Below are positions 1-11,191 of a DNA stretch of 50,174 nucleotides, in pieces; within the stretch, counting starts at the first letter, position 1, and each line of letters begins with the position of its first letter. The notes beneath the pieces are model-generated. The model worked only from the letters and a program-made list of their open reading frames with translations, was not told the DNA's origin and did not search any database. The position numbers were made by a program, and so were the translations under genes. The stretch is from Lingula anatina (Eukaryota; Brachiopoda; Lingulata; Lingulida; Lingulidae), in NCBI RefSeq assembly GCF_001039355.2, contig NW_019774325.1:118546-168719 (forward strand), written 5' to 3'.

Positions 1-14
1 TTTTAACTTTATAA

Positions 15-19
<5 letters not shown>

Positions 20-74
<55 letters not shown>
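20..74. repeat. poly-C / poly-A tract
   Basis: A run of about 19 C is followed directly by about 36 A, at the left border of the 0.8 kb repeat copy that follows. A shorter C-run followed by purine-rich sequence sits in front of the second copy near 3104-3146, so the tract belongs to the repeat border. Such tracts are prone to assembly error, so the length is uncertain. Confidence 0.85.
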
Positions 75-75
<1 letters not shown>

Positions 76-77
<2 letters not shown>

Positions 78-880
78 AGAGTATATTTTGCAACTTAAGG
101 TGCGATTTCATATTCAGTAACCTCTTTTAAATTACATTCAATCAAAATGGAATAGACATTTGTATAACCACGTGTCCACATGCATGATATTGAATATTGT
201 CGCATTTTTGTGATAACAATAATGATAAAATGTTATATTTAAATTATTATTATTATCATTTTAATGGTTATTATCATTATTATAACAGTCTTAAACCTAT
301 CAAGAAATGTTTAATAGACCTGAAAAATGTAAAAATGGAATGTCAGTTATGTCAATAGTCAGACTGTCTGAAAAAAAGATATAAAATGCGAATAAAATAA
401 GATTATCACTATAGCCACTTTATGATGTAATTTTATTTCTAAATGATACTTATTTTGTAAAAAGAACAGTGTTGGTCTTCCACCTTCTTGAAAACTAACA
501 AAAATAGTGTCATTGTCAAATGTGGCGGTCGTCTACATTTCATCACATCAACTTGCCGGAGAAACACCTAATACATGACTAGAACGAACAAGTGGACGCC
601 CACATATCCAATAAAAGAAAAATCGCCGTCTTAAGATTTTATTAAGGAGATTACAGTCTTGACTCATTTCATCCTAATCTTATTTTTGCCGCGCGCGATG
701 ACGGTGAACGGTGAACTGTTGCCGAAGTTGGTGTCGAGTTGTCAATCAAAGAGACCATTCCCAGAGACTATGGTACTAACTTTGGATCATTCTATCCCCA
801 AGGGGTTCTCACTAAATTTCTATCAACTTAAGCGGTTTGAATGTCTGTCACGCCTACTAAAGTTGCTAGGGGGTAAATAA
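76..880 (+). repeat. 0.8 kb interspersed repeat, copy 1
   Basis: About 800 bases match 3142-3945 in the same orientation at an offset of 3066, with scattered substitutions and small indels by eye. Both copies begin in GA-rich sequence and end in the arm of a fold-back repeat (the AACTTAAGCGG motif). I see no coding domain. Open frames inside it, such as one at 659-880, are not conserved as a protein and look incidental. It could be a dispersed transposon-derived repeat or a local duplication with about 2.2 kb between the copies. Confidence 0.8.
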
Positions 881-3103
881 CTACTGGAAGCCAGGCGTGC
901 ATGAATGTTAATAGGAGATGTCCGGGATAGCCTATTTTGAACATCTGCGCAGCAGATGACGTCAAACGAGACCTGGATTGGAGCGAGATTTCACGAGAGG
1001 TGGGGTTAAAATCTGCCATTGAAACTTCTCTCGCGGTCAGGCACAAGTCTATGTTTTAGGAATNACGGAATGTTGATCTCCATTACACCCCCCCCCTGGG
1101 TCGCTTCGTAATGTTACTCCCACCTAGCTTTCAACAACCGCAGTCCAGAACGAGTGGTTTAAATTACACAATTAAATTAACTCATTCAAAAACCACTATT
1201 TAATTTCCATAAAAACAGGTTACAGAAGTGAGATTTTAATTCTGGGGGGGATCCCGCATGATTTTGACACTTCGGGGGCATACATATACCGGTAAGATAC
1301 TGAGCAACGTGATTTTGTCTGTAAGTCTGTAAAGGTTCGTTTTTGCGGTTCCCTACGGACGAGTTCAGATAGGGTGAATGGGTAAGGCTGTGGTATCAAT
1401 AGAAAAAAAATTTGGTTTTGTTGGACAGGTTGGATTGAAATTCGGACAGGTGCTCATAAAAGTTAGTGTCTAGCCCTGATTTTCCCGCAAAATTTGGTCC
1501 TGCATGTGGGCTATATTGTAAAGATTTAATGACAGCTTCAGATTGCATGAAAGCGCACCCTTTATGCATGAAATAATGAAATTTTATAATAAAATTTGGT
1601 GCTTTGTCAGAACTTAACGTTTTCACTATTTTAATGACTGTTCAGGAAATTACTTAAGATTTACTTTTAGAATTAGAATTTTGCTATATAAACCAAACAT
1701 CAAAGTGTTATCGCTTTAATTAGATGACTTAGGCAAATTCTAGAAATATGCATCTGAGTTTTAGAGTCACTTTTAAGTTAGATAGTTTTTTATTATATCA
1801 TGTCACATCCTGTTATGCTATTAACCATTGTGATGAACAGTAGGACTGAAAATTAGATAAAATGAAAATACGAACGTGGAATGGGTATCTTTGTCAATAT
1901 CTGATCCTTGAGGAGAGAGAGAGAGAGAAAAGTGGAAATACTCGTGGTGCTCGTAAATTCATCGAGTAGTAAAATCAGCAGTCCACCAAGTGCTAATGTC
2001 AGTATGCCACTTGTCTTCTATACAGTGACAGATAATCTACGCATCTTTATTCGTGATAAGCTTATGGGAATAATCGCCGTGTACATAAATTCATTTGCCT
2101 GATTCATTTGGTTTCTACAAATAACTTATGGCACCTCACGATTCATCCTCCAATTTCCTACTCTCGCTTGCAATGCCGTCTAAGAAATGGAATTTTGAAA
2201 CATGAGCTATCTATCATCCTTACCTAACCGATTGAAAAGGACAAGAAAAATAGGACTACTGGATTACACTGAACTCGACTCTAAACTACACATTTCTAAA
2301 GCTGCTAGTGTAAGGAACACGCTTTATCTAAAAAGACCTTTAATGGTATGACATGTTTCATCTAGGCGCAATTGGCAAATACAGCGCTCGAACAACCAAG
2401 GCAGTGCTATGAGAAACTCCCTGATATCCGATCCCTTCCGGTACATATGCTCGTAGTTAGGGTGTCTTATCAATAAGTTTTAGGAGTCACCGAAGAAGCA
2501 GAAACAAGTGTTCATTTTTTCGGTTCCTAAGCTATATAATATCCAGAATTACAATCCGTAGGTCAGTTTGTAGAGTTGTACCTGTAAATTTGTGGTCGTG
2601 ATGGAGGTATTGGGCTTGAGAAGTCGTGTGCCAGGAAATTAAAAAAACGAGGAGAAGATTTGGTGATTTGTCACTCGCAATAAGACTTCCTGGATTGGTG
2701 ATTTCACGCACAGACAAATGTACGCGAGGACTACGTGCATAAATCACTATACACAGCTGTTTGCTTAAAACCTATGCTATACTGTTTATAACAGAACACG
2801 CGAGCCAAAGCGTTACGAAAAAAAAAACTTCATATTTTCATTTCTGTCACATTTTCACTCAAGATTTAAAAAAAATTAAATTCATATGACAGAAACACTG
2901 TTAAAACAGACAGTGAAACGTGGGGAGCTGCAGTGGCTATTGTGTTAATATGGACTCACGTCAAACAGCTTCTCCGTTGAAGTGCTGATTTAGGAAGATT
3001 GTTTTCTAACCGCGTAAAACAGCATATAAACCGCATGGCAGTCGTGACAGATGCAGGTTAATTTGTCGAAGATGGCCTACTATACGTTTACATATCTATA
3101 TTG
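881..3103. other. intergenic, no gene recognised; contig join at 1064
   Basis: A single N at 1064 probably marks a contig join. A C-run follows at 1087. No frame shows a recognisable domain, and the open frames here are under 80 codons. A (GA)n stretch lies at 1913-1928. I see no RNA gene. Confidence 0.6.
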
Positions 3104-3141
3104 CCCCCATCCCCCCCCCCAAAGAAAAAAGAGAGAGAGAG

Positions 3142-3945
3142 AGAGAGTACATTTTGCAACTTAAGGTGCGATTTCATATTGAGTAACCTCTTTTAAATTA
3201 CATTTAATAAAAATGGAAAAGACATTTGTATAACCACGTGTCCATATGCATGGTATTGAATATTTTCGCATTTTTATGATAACAATAATAATAATAAAAT
3301 GTTATATTTAAATTATTATTATTATTATTTTAATGGTTATTATCATTATTATAACAGTCTTAAACCTATCAAGAAATGTTTAATAGACCTGAAAAATGTA
3401 AAAATGGAATGTCAGTTATGTCAATAGTCAGACTGTCTGAAAAAAAGATATAAAATGCCAATAAAATAAGATTATCACTATAGCCACTTTATGATGCAAT
3501 TTTATTTCTAAATGATACTTATTTTGTAAAAAGAACAGTGTTGGTCTTCCACCTTCTTGAAAACTAACAAAAATAGTGTCATTGTCAAATGTGTCGGTCG
3601 TCTACATTTCATCACATCAACTTGCCGGAGAAACACCTAATACATGACTAGAACGAACAAGTGGACGCCTACATATCCAATAAAAAAAAAATCGTCGTCT
3701 TAAGATTTTATTAAGGAGATTACAGTCTTGACTCATTTCATCCTAATCTTATTTTTGCCGCGCGCGATGCCGGGTGAACGGTGTACTGTTACTGACGCTG
3801 GTGTCGGATTGTTAATCAAAGAGACCATTCCCAGAGACTATCGTACTTACTTTAGATCGATCTTTCTCCAAGGGGTTCTCACTCAATTGCTATCAACTTA
3901 AGCGGCTTGAATGCCTGTCACGCTCACTAAAGCTGTTAGGGGGTA
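3142..3945 (+). repeat. 0.8 kb interspersed repeat, copy 2
   Basis: Second copy of the repeat at 76-880. Differences include an ATAATA expansion near 3290 and substitutions near the right end. It runs into fold-back repeat sequence at about 3860-4080, with arms around AACTTAAGCGGCTTGA and a right border sharing the AGTTAGACCGATCC motif with 5798-5812. Confidence 0.8.
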
Positions 3946-4080
3946 ATTAGCTACCAGAGGCCGAGCGAGAGTTAATTACACCCCCCCCCCCAAAGCTGAT
4001 TCGGTAGCAATTTAGCGTGGATCCCCATGGAGTTAGACCGATCCTGTTGGTTTGAACTAGGGATGGGAACCCAGTCAAAG

Positions 4081-5632
4081 TCATGCGTGCACAAATCCAT
4101 TTTGTGGCTAAATCTCGTCTCGGCGTGACCCACACTGTTCTTGAACATAATTGACATCTTGTCACTTAATAGCTCCTTGTTTGTCCTTGCTTGTTTGCTT
4201 AGCTATAGGGAAGCAATCACGCTAACTTTAAACAGGGATGATTGCTCTCATGTTAGTTATAACGTGGAGCGATACAGTATTTTGTGTCGAACCAGTTTGA
4301 CTGGTCCAAAGATGCACTTCCGCTATGGGGTTGAACTCCTTTTCACAAGCCCTGATGTACCAATNTAAAAAAAAATTTTTGGAAAATTTATTTGAATGCC
4401 TTCAACACCCCAATCCTTTAATGACAGTGTCATTCGGTGCAAATAAAAAATAATTTATTGTATGCTTTATCTGTTGAAGCAACAGGCATCAGTCTCAAAT
4501 TCAATAAAATCGATTGCAATTGCTTATGATTATACTCATTCTTGGCATAAAAAGAGAAATAAATGCACTGATATCAGAATAAATAATATGACAATCATCT
4601 TGATACACAAAAATATTGCACAGTTACAAAAGAAAGAAAAAGACGGCCAAAGAACCGTCGCACATACTTGTGTAAGGTCAGTTATTTTATTTGGATATAG
4701 GCGACACATAGGCGACACATAAACAGATCATAAACAAGGAAATGCAAAGATACAGAATAAATAGTGCCAATGCAAGTTATATCGTGAAAATTTAACCTCC
4801 CCCCCCCCAAAAAAAAAGAAAAAAAACAGCTATTTTCACCAAAACTAAACAAAAAAGCAATGGTCTGTTAGAGGGTTAAAGATACAGAAACGCCTCGAAA
4901 AATTATACAATTGTGAATAATATGAAAAGAAAAATAGTCAAATTTGACTACAGGGGGCCTTATCTTAGTTTTCAACTTTAAACCGACACATACATGTACA
5001 TGATAAAGTGCACATGTGCATTTCCACATAAAGAAACACAATAATTGTCCTTTTACAAAGGTATATGACCGATGCTTTTCCGATGGGAACAGATATTTTT
5101 TCGAGAGACAAAACAAGTTCCATGGTACAAAAAATACAATTTCTTAAGCATGTGATTGTGTGTGTGTGTGTGTGTGTGCGTGTGTGTGTGTGTGTGTGTG
5201 CATGCTCCTGTGTGTGTTTGGTCTTGGGGCACTAAAGGCCATAAGACATAAGATCTTTGCTTAATTTTATAAAAGAAAATAAAATTATTGAACCAATATG
5301 CATGCTTCATGTATAAGTAACAACCAATAAAAATCTATGGCTGAAGAAAACTACATACATATGTGTGTTTAACAGTTTAACTGTTGGACATGAAATAATG
5401 TATTACTGTTTTAAATAACCGTTTAACGTCTAAAATTTTAACTTCAAAGATTGAATCAAATGTCTGGAATGGACACAAACTAACTTTCTTATCATTCTGC
5501 ACTTGGAAACATGATGTTCTCAAGTGCAACTACATAAAATGTGGGTATATCAATATATAATTGAGTTAACCCGACTAACCAATATGTTTTTATTTTTACC
5601 GTATTTACTTTGCAAGCAGATGCGTGTCTACA
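4081..5632. other. intergenic; (GT)n microsatellite and contig join
   Basis: A single N at 4365 is a probable contig join. A C-run followed by A-runs lies at 4800-4826, and an imperfect (GT)n microsatellite spans about 5156-5218. Overlapping open frames are low complexity. No gene recognised. Confidence 0.6.
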
Positions 5633-5639
5633 TAATGTA

Positions 5640-5798
5640 CTCCCTGGAGAGTCTCACTAAATTGCTATTAACCTATGTCTGTCACGCCCAGTAAAGCTGT
5701 GAAGGGCTAATTATCTTTACCCCCTAGCTGATTTGGAAGGTGTGACAGACATTTAAGCCGCCTAGGTTGAGAGCAATTTAGTGAGACTCCCCAGGGAG
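5640..5798. repeat. fold-back MITE (family A), short copy
   Basis: The arms are inverted: the left arm reads TCCCTGGAGAGTCTCACTAA and the right arm complements it to end at CCAGGGAG. Related arms occur at 32279-32526, about 3860-4080, and half copies at about 780-880 and 22919-23045. The loop holds GGGCTAATTA-type sequence. No coding capacity, so it is a non-autonomous inverted-repeat element. Confidence 0.7.
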
Positions 5799-6013
5799 TT
5801 AGACCGATCCAGATGTATCGATCTAGGCATGGGAACCCAGTCAAATGCATCAGATATACCTGCGTTTTCTTTATTTATTCTATTTTATTTTATTTATTTA
5901 TTATTTATTTATTTATTTATTTTATTAATTATTATTTTTTTTTTGTAATTTTGGGATAAACGGTGCAAATACCTTTAAGAAGATGCATTTGTGACATATA
6001 ACCTTTTTTAATA

Positions 6014-7667
6014 CAGACTTGACAGTTAATATGGAATATTTCAGTTTCGAAGGTATGCTTAGGTAAAAATGCGTTCTTTAAAAAAAACTCCGATCTCATA
6101 TAAGATATGTGAATGGAGAAGTTTGTAGTCAGGCGTGTCGCTACCAATTAACTGAATACCAGGTTTGTTGCGCTGCTGCATTATATAATATGCAGTGATT
6201 TAATTGGGTAGTGCTCCTTTGGGCAGGTCAAAGCTTGGCTTTGGGAAAGTATGGTTCTGTCAAAAAAGTATCCATATGTCGGCAACTACTGCATAGAAGA
6301 ATTTGAAATTTTGCATGCAAGTGGTCGGGTTTGCAGTGTGTAAAATGAGCTATGCAGTGCTTTACAAATTTGTTAATCTGTGTCAGAATGGCGCGAAAAA
6401 GGCAAACATTGACAGACAGATAATTGCGCCAAACAAAATGGTCCCAACAGTTTTATAGAGTAATGCCCAGACTGATCTACCTACACAGAGGCCACAACCA
6501 ATGTATTAAAATCTTACCACCAGGGTATAGGACCCACTGTCTTTCGGGATATGCTGTTGCAACTAAACAAAAACCACCCATTCCGTTCAGAATGAGGGGT
6601 AAATTGCCACCAAAACGCATTTTTCAAGGCCCTTAGAGAAAACCAAACTGGTTTTAGCAGGTTAGAATACCAGACGACCTCCGAGGAACCCACTGTAAAC
6701 AGCAAAACATCGTTGTATGTTTCTCTAATGAATTGGGTAACTTGACCGTTTCTGGGTAGAACACTGAAACCTCGTGGCTTGCTTTATTGAGGTCAGATTT
6801 CACCTGTACCACTCAACTAGTCAAAACGGAGTTTACAGACATCAAGAAGAGGCCTACGACTAAGCGTGTGCCGCGTCTAAAGTGACTAAGGTCATTAACA
6901 GCGTCAGTATTTGGGGTGGATACCACATTGGTGCCAAAACACCAATGGTAGTCATCGACGAAAACCTGAACCAGATCAAATAAAGGAATTATCTGGGAAC
7001 CACTAGACTATCATTTAATAGGGGGCAACTTAGAACAATTTTAGGTTACACGGTGAGATTACCGGTTCATACAGAGCACTTTTAATGGCAGATTACTTAC
7101 AGAACCAAGGGAATGAGGAACTACCTTGGTCATCAAAATCGCCATATTTGGACCACATAGACAATATGTGGGTAGGCCATTACTCGCCGAATCAATGGCC
7201 TACATGTCCTACAACAAAACTGGACCAAATTGGACAGATTTTGACCCATGCCTGATATGTTATACAAGATTGATTGAAAACATATGGACTTTATGCCTTG
7301 CCACTTGAGAGCACTCGTAGCAGCCAGAAGAAGCCAGGCGTAACAGCGACCGTTACTGTGACTAGACACTGACATGAGGGTCCTTTGTGAAGCGTGTAAC
7401 TCTTTTACAGACAATAATTTGGAAAATATGGAGATCCAAAATATCTCTTTTAATGGTTGTCGTATGTCTTAGAATAGGCAATCTGTTTTTGTTTGCTTCT
7501 CTGGCGAATTCCATTAATGAACTGATGTCATAATCACATCAAAGAGATAATTACAATTTATTAAAACACTATTTTAATCCTTATTTTCATTTATCAGTCA
7601 GCAAAATAGGAAAAAATTGATGAAAAATAATTTGGAAAAAAATATTCCATATTAAATGTCAAGTCTG
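6014..7667 (+). mobile_element. Tc1/mariner-like DNA transposon, full length but decayed
   Basis: The left end reads CAGACTTGACAGTTAATATG and the right end is its inverted counterpart (terminal inverted repeats of about 27 bases). TA dinucleotides lie directly outside both ends (6012-6013, 7668-7669), as expected of Tc1/mariner target duplication. The 1,654-base length is typical of the superfamily. The interior holds a decayed transposase on the + strand (separate entry). The element at 39935-40804 has related ends sharing TTAATATGGAATATT. Confidence 0.85.
6424..7414 (+). pseudogene. decayed Tc1-like transposase
   Basis: Not one open frame. Several frames together resemble the Tc1 DDE/DDD transposase. 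The best stretch, near 7100-7170, reads about as NQGNEELPWSSKSPYLDHI followed by DNMW, the position of the family's block around W-P-SPDLNPIEH-W. Upstream, near 6900-6990, a segment with VFGVDTTLV then IDENLNQIKYRNYL resembles the VWGGIS...G-LN---Y--- block. Stops and frameshifts interrupt it throughout, and the catalytic acidic residues are not all recoverable. No function is expected. Confidence 0.7.
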
Positions 7668-7669
7668 TA

Positions 7670-8573
7670 GTTAACGCAGAAGTTTAAACGTTTGAGCACT
7701 ATTTGACTAAACCTCGTTTTACCGAGTATATGAACCGCACTTGCGTCCACTTGGAGAAACATTTTGCCCGTCCTCGCAATCCGTGGGAGAAAATCGTATT
7801 CGGATGCGTTGCAAAGAGGTGACCAAGTGATCTCGATGACGTCTCCCAAGCCACCTCTCTTGGTCTTAATCACTCTTCAGCGTGTGCGCATGTGTCTGTT
7901 AGTGTATGTAACTGTTAACAGAACTCTCAAATGTCTTGCCACTAGTGTTAAAATCGCTGAAAGGATTTATCGTAGCGAAGAAAGTAGCACCGGCCACAGG
8001 TTTCTTTCCAGCGAGTCGCATCGTTCATAGAGTCGCAAGTCGCCCAACATGCGTACAGGTAACGTCTTGTTGGGTAACTTTTGAAGAAATCTTCACTTGC
8101 GAACATAACAGAGAGCTTATGGTTTCATGTGAATTGGATTAGACGATCAAAGCTGAGCACTGCTGATTTGAGACGCTGTAGTCTTGAAATAATATCAGTA
8201 ATTTTCCACATCCCAACACGTTCTTACATTCATCTCATTATTCCGTTCACTAAATGCCATAATGTTTACTTCAAATTCTGAATTATAATGGCAGTGTGTA
8301 AGAAGAGTGGAACAAATAAATTATTTAAAACACGAGTTTCGACATCATTACCTGCATACGAATAATGTTACTTTCTATAAAGCAGTGTCGAAAGAAATAG
8401 GGACCCTGGGAGGCAATTTGATTTTGTTGGACAATATAATGAAACCGAAAGCTTTGTTACTAATTGACCGATTGATACTGATGGATTATCCAACAACTTT
8501 CGATATTTCAACGTGACCACCATGAGATACTTGAGACTCTAGCTCCATCACACTCCTCTGATGGTGTACAGTA
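7670..8573. other. intergenic, no gene recognised
   Basis: Short overlapping open frames at 7764-8516 show no known domain and no convincing splice structure. No RNA gene or repeat identified. Confidence 0.5.
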
Positions 8574-9880
8574 AGTCAATTTCGATGGCTGACAGTTATC
8601 TTAGCCACGTGAACAAGTCTGTTCCTATGGTAACTATAATACTGAATTAATGAATCTATTTACTATTTACTCAAATCATTTTTCATTTTAATACAGATTC
8701 TAATGTATTAAATGATGAAACTAAATATGACTCGATCCTACCCATTTACCAGGATAAAATCCCTGTTACTGACTAGAATTTTAACGAGAAAAATTAAATC
8801 AATATAGCGGTTGAGAGCGGCTAAATACACTTACTCATCGGATTGCATAAAGGTTTGACAGATCAAAACACGTGGAAGGTAAGGGCATTTATCGTCAAAG
8901 AATTGATATTGATTTTTAAATTTAAATAAAAAATATGCTGAATGTAAGTTGGTGTTTTTCTGAAATATAATTCACTATCGTATAACATATCAAACATGCA
9001 TTGGGTATGGGAATCACACTTGAATTTAACTTAATTGGAACTTAGGTAAATAATAAACGGATTTATTTCACTATTAAAAAAGAGCTAAACAACAAAGTTA
9101 TTTCCTTCAAACATACTGTGTGTATATGTTAGCCATTTGTTATGTATATGTTAGCCATTTGTTATGTATATGTTAGCCATTTGTTATGGCCATAAAGACA
9201 AAATTACAAAGTATGATGATAAATGATAAATTCAAAAATCATGAAACAACAACCAAAGACAATTAAAAGCATTGGACAGGGATGGATAAATTATTTTGAT
9301 TTGACCCGTTTTACTTGTAATACTCTTTGGGGGGAGGTGAACGAGTTTAAGCGGCACTTCAGGAGCTATCATGGACAGGCACGTGCCCAGTATGCCTCCC
9401 CCCCCCCAGGATACGCCATGGTGATACACATTTTGGTCTTAAAATTTAAAGGTTCACGTAACACCGGTGATGAGGGACTTTTGGGATCATGAACGCCATG
9501 ACGTATAGGTCTGTAAACAGTTCCTGTTAAGTGAAGGAAATAAGTAAATTATTGTAGTTTTGGCTCTTTTATACATATACATGAAAATTGTGGGTCGGCC
9601 CAGTGAAACAAGAAATTGAAAAACAAATTTGACCTCATCGACATCTTCCGAATGATTTAAAGGATAATGTGACTCAGACCTTGCTGTATTATATGTAAAG
9701 CTCTCCAAGCATAAAGCGTACATCGGGTATCTTTCAATAATAATGATAAAAACAGCCGAAGCAATAAGCTATTAGAGTAAACATATTGGTTGATAAACTC
9801 CAATCCTGAAAACAAGTGCCTGCTAATTGCTTTGGATTTTTCACGTCTGTGGGGAGCTGGAAATTTATGACACCAAATAC
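8574..9880 (+). repeat. segmental repeat A, paralogue of 14323-14995
   Basis: Positions 8574-8871 match 14323-14621 and positions 9501-9880 match 14622-14995, same orientation and high identity by eye. This copy has an extra block of about 629 bases (8872-9500) between the halves, so one copy gained or the other lost that block. The paralogue lies immediately 3' of the fibrinogen-like gene. The extra block holds a 22-bp triplication and a C-run at about 9401. Confidence 0.8.
9122..9187. repeat. 22-bp minisatellite, 3 copies
   Basis: Three perfect head-to-tail copies of GTATATGTTAGCCATTTGTT plus AT (22 bases each). They lie in the block that separates the two halves of segmental repeat A. Confidence 0.95.
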
Positions 9881-9935
9881 TCAGGCAGTTAGTATATCTA
9901 TTGAGAGATGTAATCAGTTTTAAGAACAGTAAAAC

Positions 9936-10036
9936 TTCGCCTTAATGGCTGGGATCAGAGACGCGTGGAATGACTCTTTTCTTTTGAGGGGGGGGGGGGG
10001 GGTTACATGCAAACTTCATCATAGGGAACAAAATCC
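9936..10036 (+). pseudogene. relic of fibrinogen-domain exon 4
   Basis: This stretch resembles 13660-13745 of the intact gene downstream. In frame it gives SLMAGIRDAWNDSF-like residues? More strictly LMAGIRDAWNDSF, against LMTAVRDALTDSY, and after a long G-run it gives HANFIIG against HANFLIG. A run of about 17 G at 9987-10003 replaces the codons for WDI and destroys the frame. It is a fragment of a former paralogue of the PAN/fibrinogen-like gene. A weaker match at about 10158-10190 (GGTGACGCTGCTGGC) may be another piece of the same exon. Confidence 0.65.
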
Positions 10037-10427
10037 AGAGTGGAAGGCGTCATAGCACATAAATTCATACTCTACCCATACTCTACCAGTAGCACGAGAT
10101 GTGAAGTGATATATTTATAAAGCTAAAATAACAATTGCCTTCTGTAATGTTGGTCTCGGAAGGATATACGGTGACGCTGCTGGCAACATGGAGACCGAAC
10201 ATAAACAAGGCATTCTCAAGGACAAAAGAGTGGAACACATCTTTGACGTTGTAAGTGGGGTCGTTGCTGCAGTGTTGCTTTTGCTTGAAATTATCAATCG
10301 TAATCAGTTCTCATCCCATTCCAGTAATTTACTGATAATATGATACTTGTATGTATTGGGATACGATGTTTTGCCGTTTTCCGAATTCGTCCAGTGTGTC
10401 TTACTATGACAGAAATAAGTGTGTTAT

Positions 10428-10545
10428 GTTTAATTATTTTTATTATGGTCTTCTGTTTCTGCGTGACTCAGTAGCGAAATATGTTAAGACAATATCTGAT
10501 TTTTATCCCACAAAATACCAAGAAAATACTTACCAAATAAGGTAA
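10428..10545 (+). pseudogene. relic of PAN/fibrinogen-like exon 1
   Basis: Sequence parallels 11222-11336 of the intact exon 1. Shared landmarks are TATTATGGT, GCGTGA, CACAAAATACCA and ACCAAATAAGG at nearly equal spacing (about 91 against 87 bases). A small indel shifts the frame relative to the intact exon and a TAA ends it. The last codons are followed by GTAAGT, a perfect donor-like motif absent from the intact copy. It is read as decayed, not as an alternative exon. Confidence 0.6.
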
Positions 10546-11149
10546 GTAAATTCATTAATATAACTGCACTTGTAATTAGTCCTTTAAACTGGAAAAATTA
10601 AGAAAACTTTTGAAAGAAAAATTTTGAAAAAAAAAAAAAAAAACAGTTATAAAATTAAGTTTTTGTATAAGGTTTTCGTTCAGTCCTATGGCAACTCGCT
10701 GCCTTGTTAGTCGATCATTCAAGACTGTGATTGTGTGCCAGCTATAAATTTAACATAATATATAAATCACTCAAAATAGTTGTTATTTAATCATCTAATG
10801 TGCTGAGTAATACAAATTAATATTTCATTTTGTCAGTGATTTCAAGTGTGTGAAAAACTTAATTTTCCATACTTATTTGGTCAATTTGCCATGTCATTTT
10901 AAATTGGCATATATCGTCAACCATATTTTCAGCGTACTCGAGTCATCCTTTTACAACTATTTACCATCCAAGTAATACTCAATCAATTTACGTAATTGAA
11001 AAGGGGCAAATGTTTGCAATCCAAGTAATACTCAATCAATTTACTTAATTGAACAATGACAAATGTGCAACTCACATAAAATTATCAATCATAATGAATT
11101 TTAACTCTTTCTAATAAATAATTAATAAAGTAAGACTTGTATATTTTAA
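10546..11149. other. 5' flank of the PAN/fibrinogen-like gene
   Basis: AT-rich. A 30-base sequence containing CAAGTAATACTCAATCAATT occurs twice, at about 10969 and 11020. An A-run lies at 10627-10642. I see no clear TATA box at a convincing distance from the start codon at 11192. Confidence 0.5.
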
Positions 11150-11191
11150 GATGTATTTCGATGGTTTGTCATTTTTCGGGTGTGCCTCGTC

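Noticed and set aside
11180-11191. GTG start four codons upstream of the PAN/fibrinogen-like ATG
   Set aside because: GTG starts are not expected in an animal nuclear gene. ATG 11192 gives a good signal peptide.
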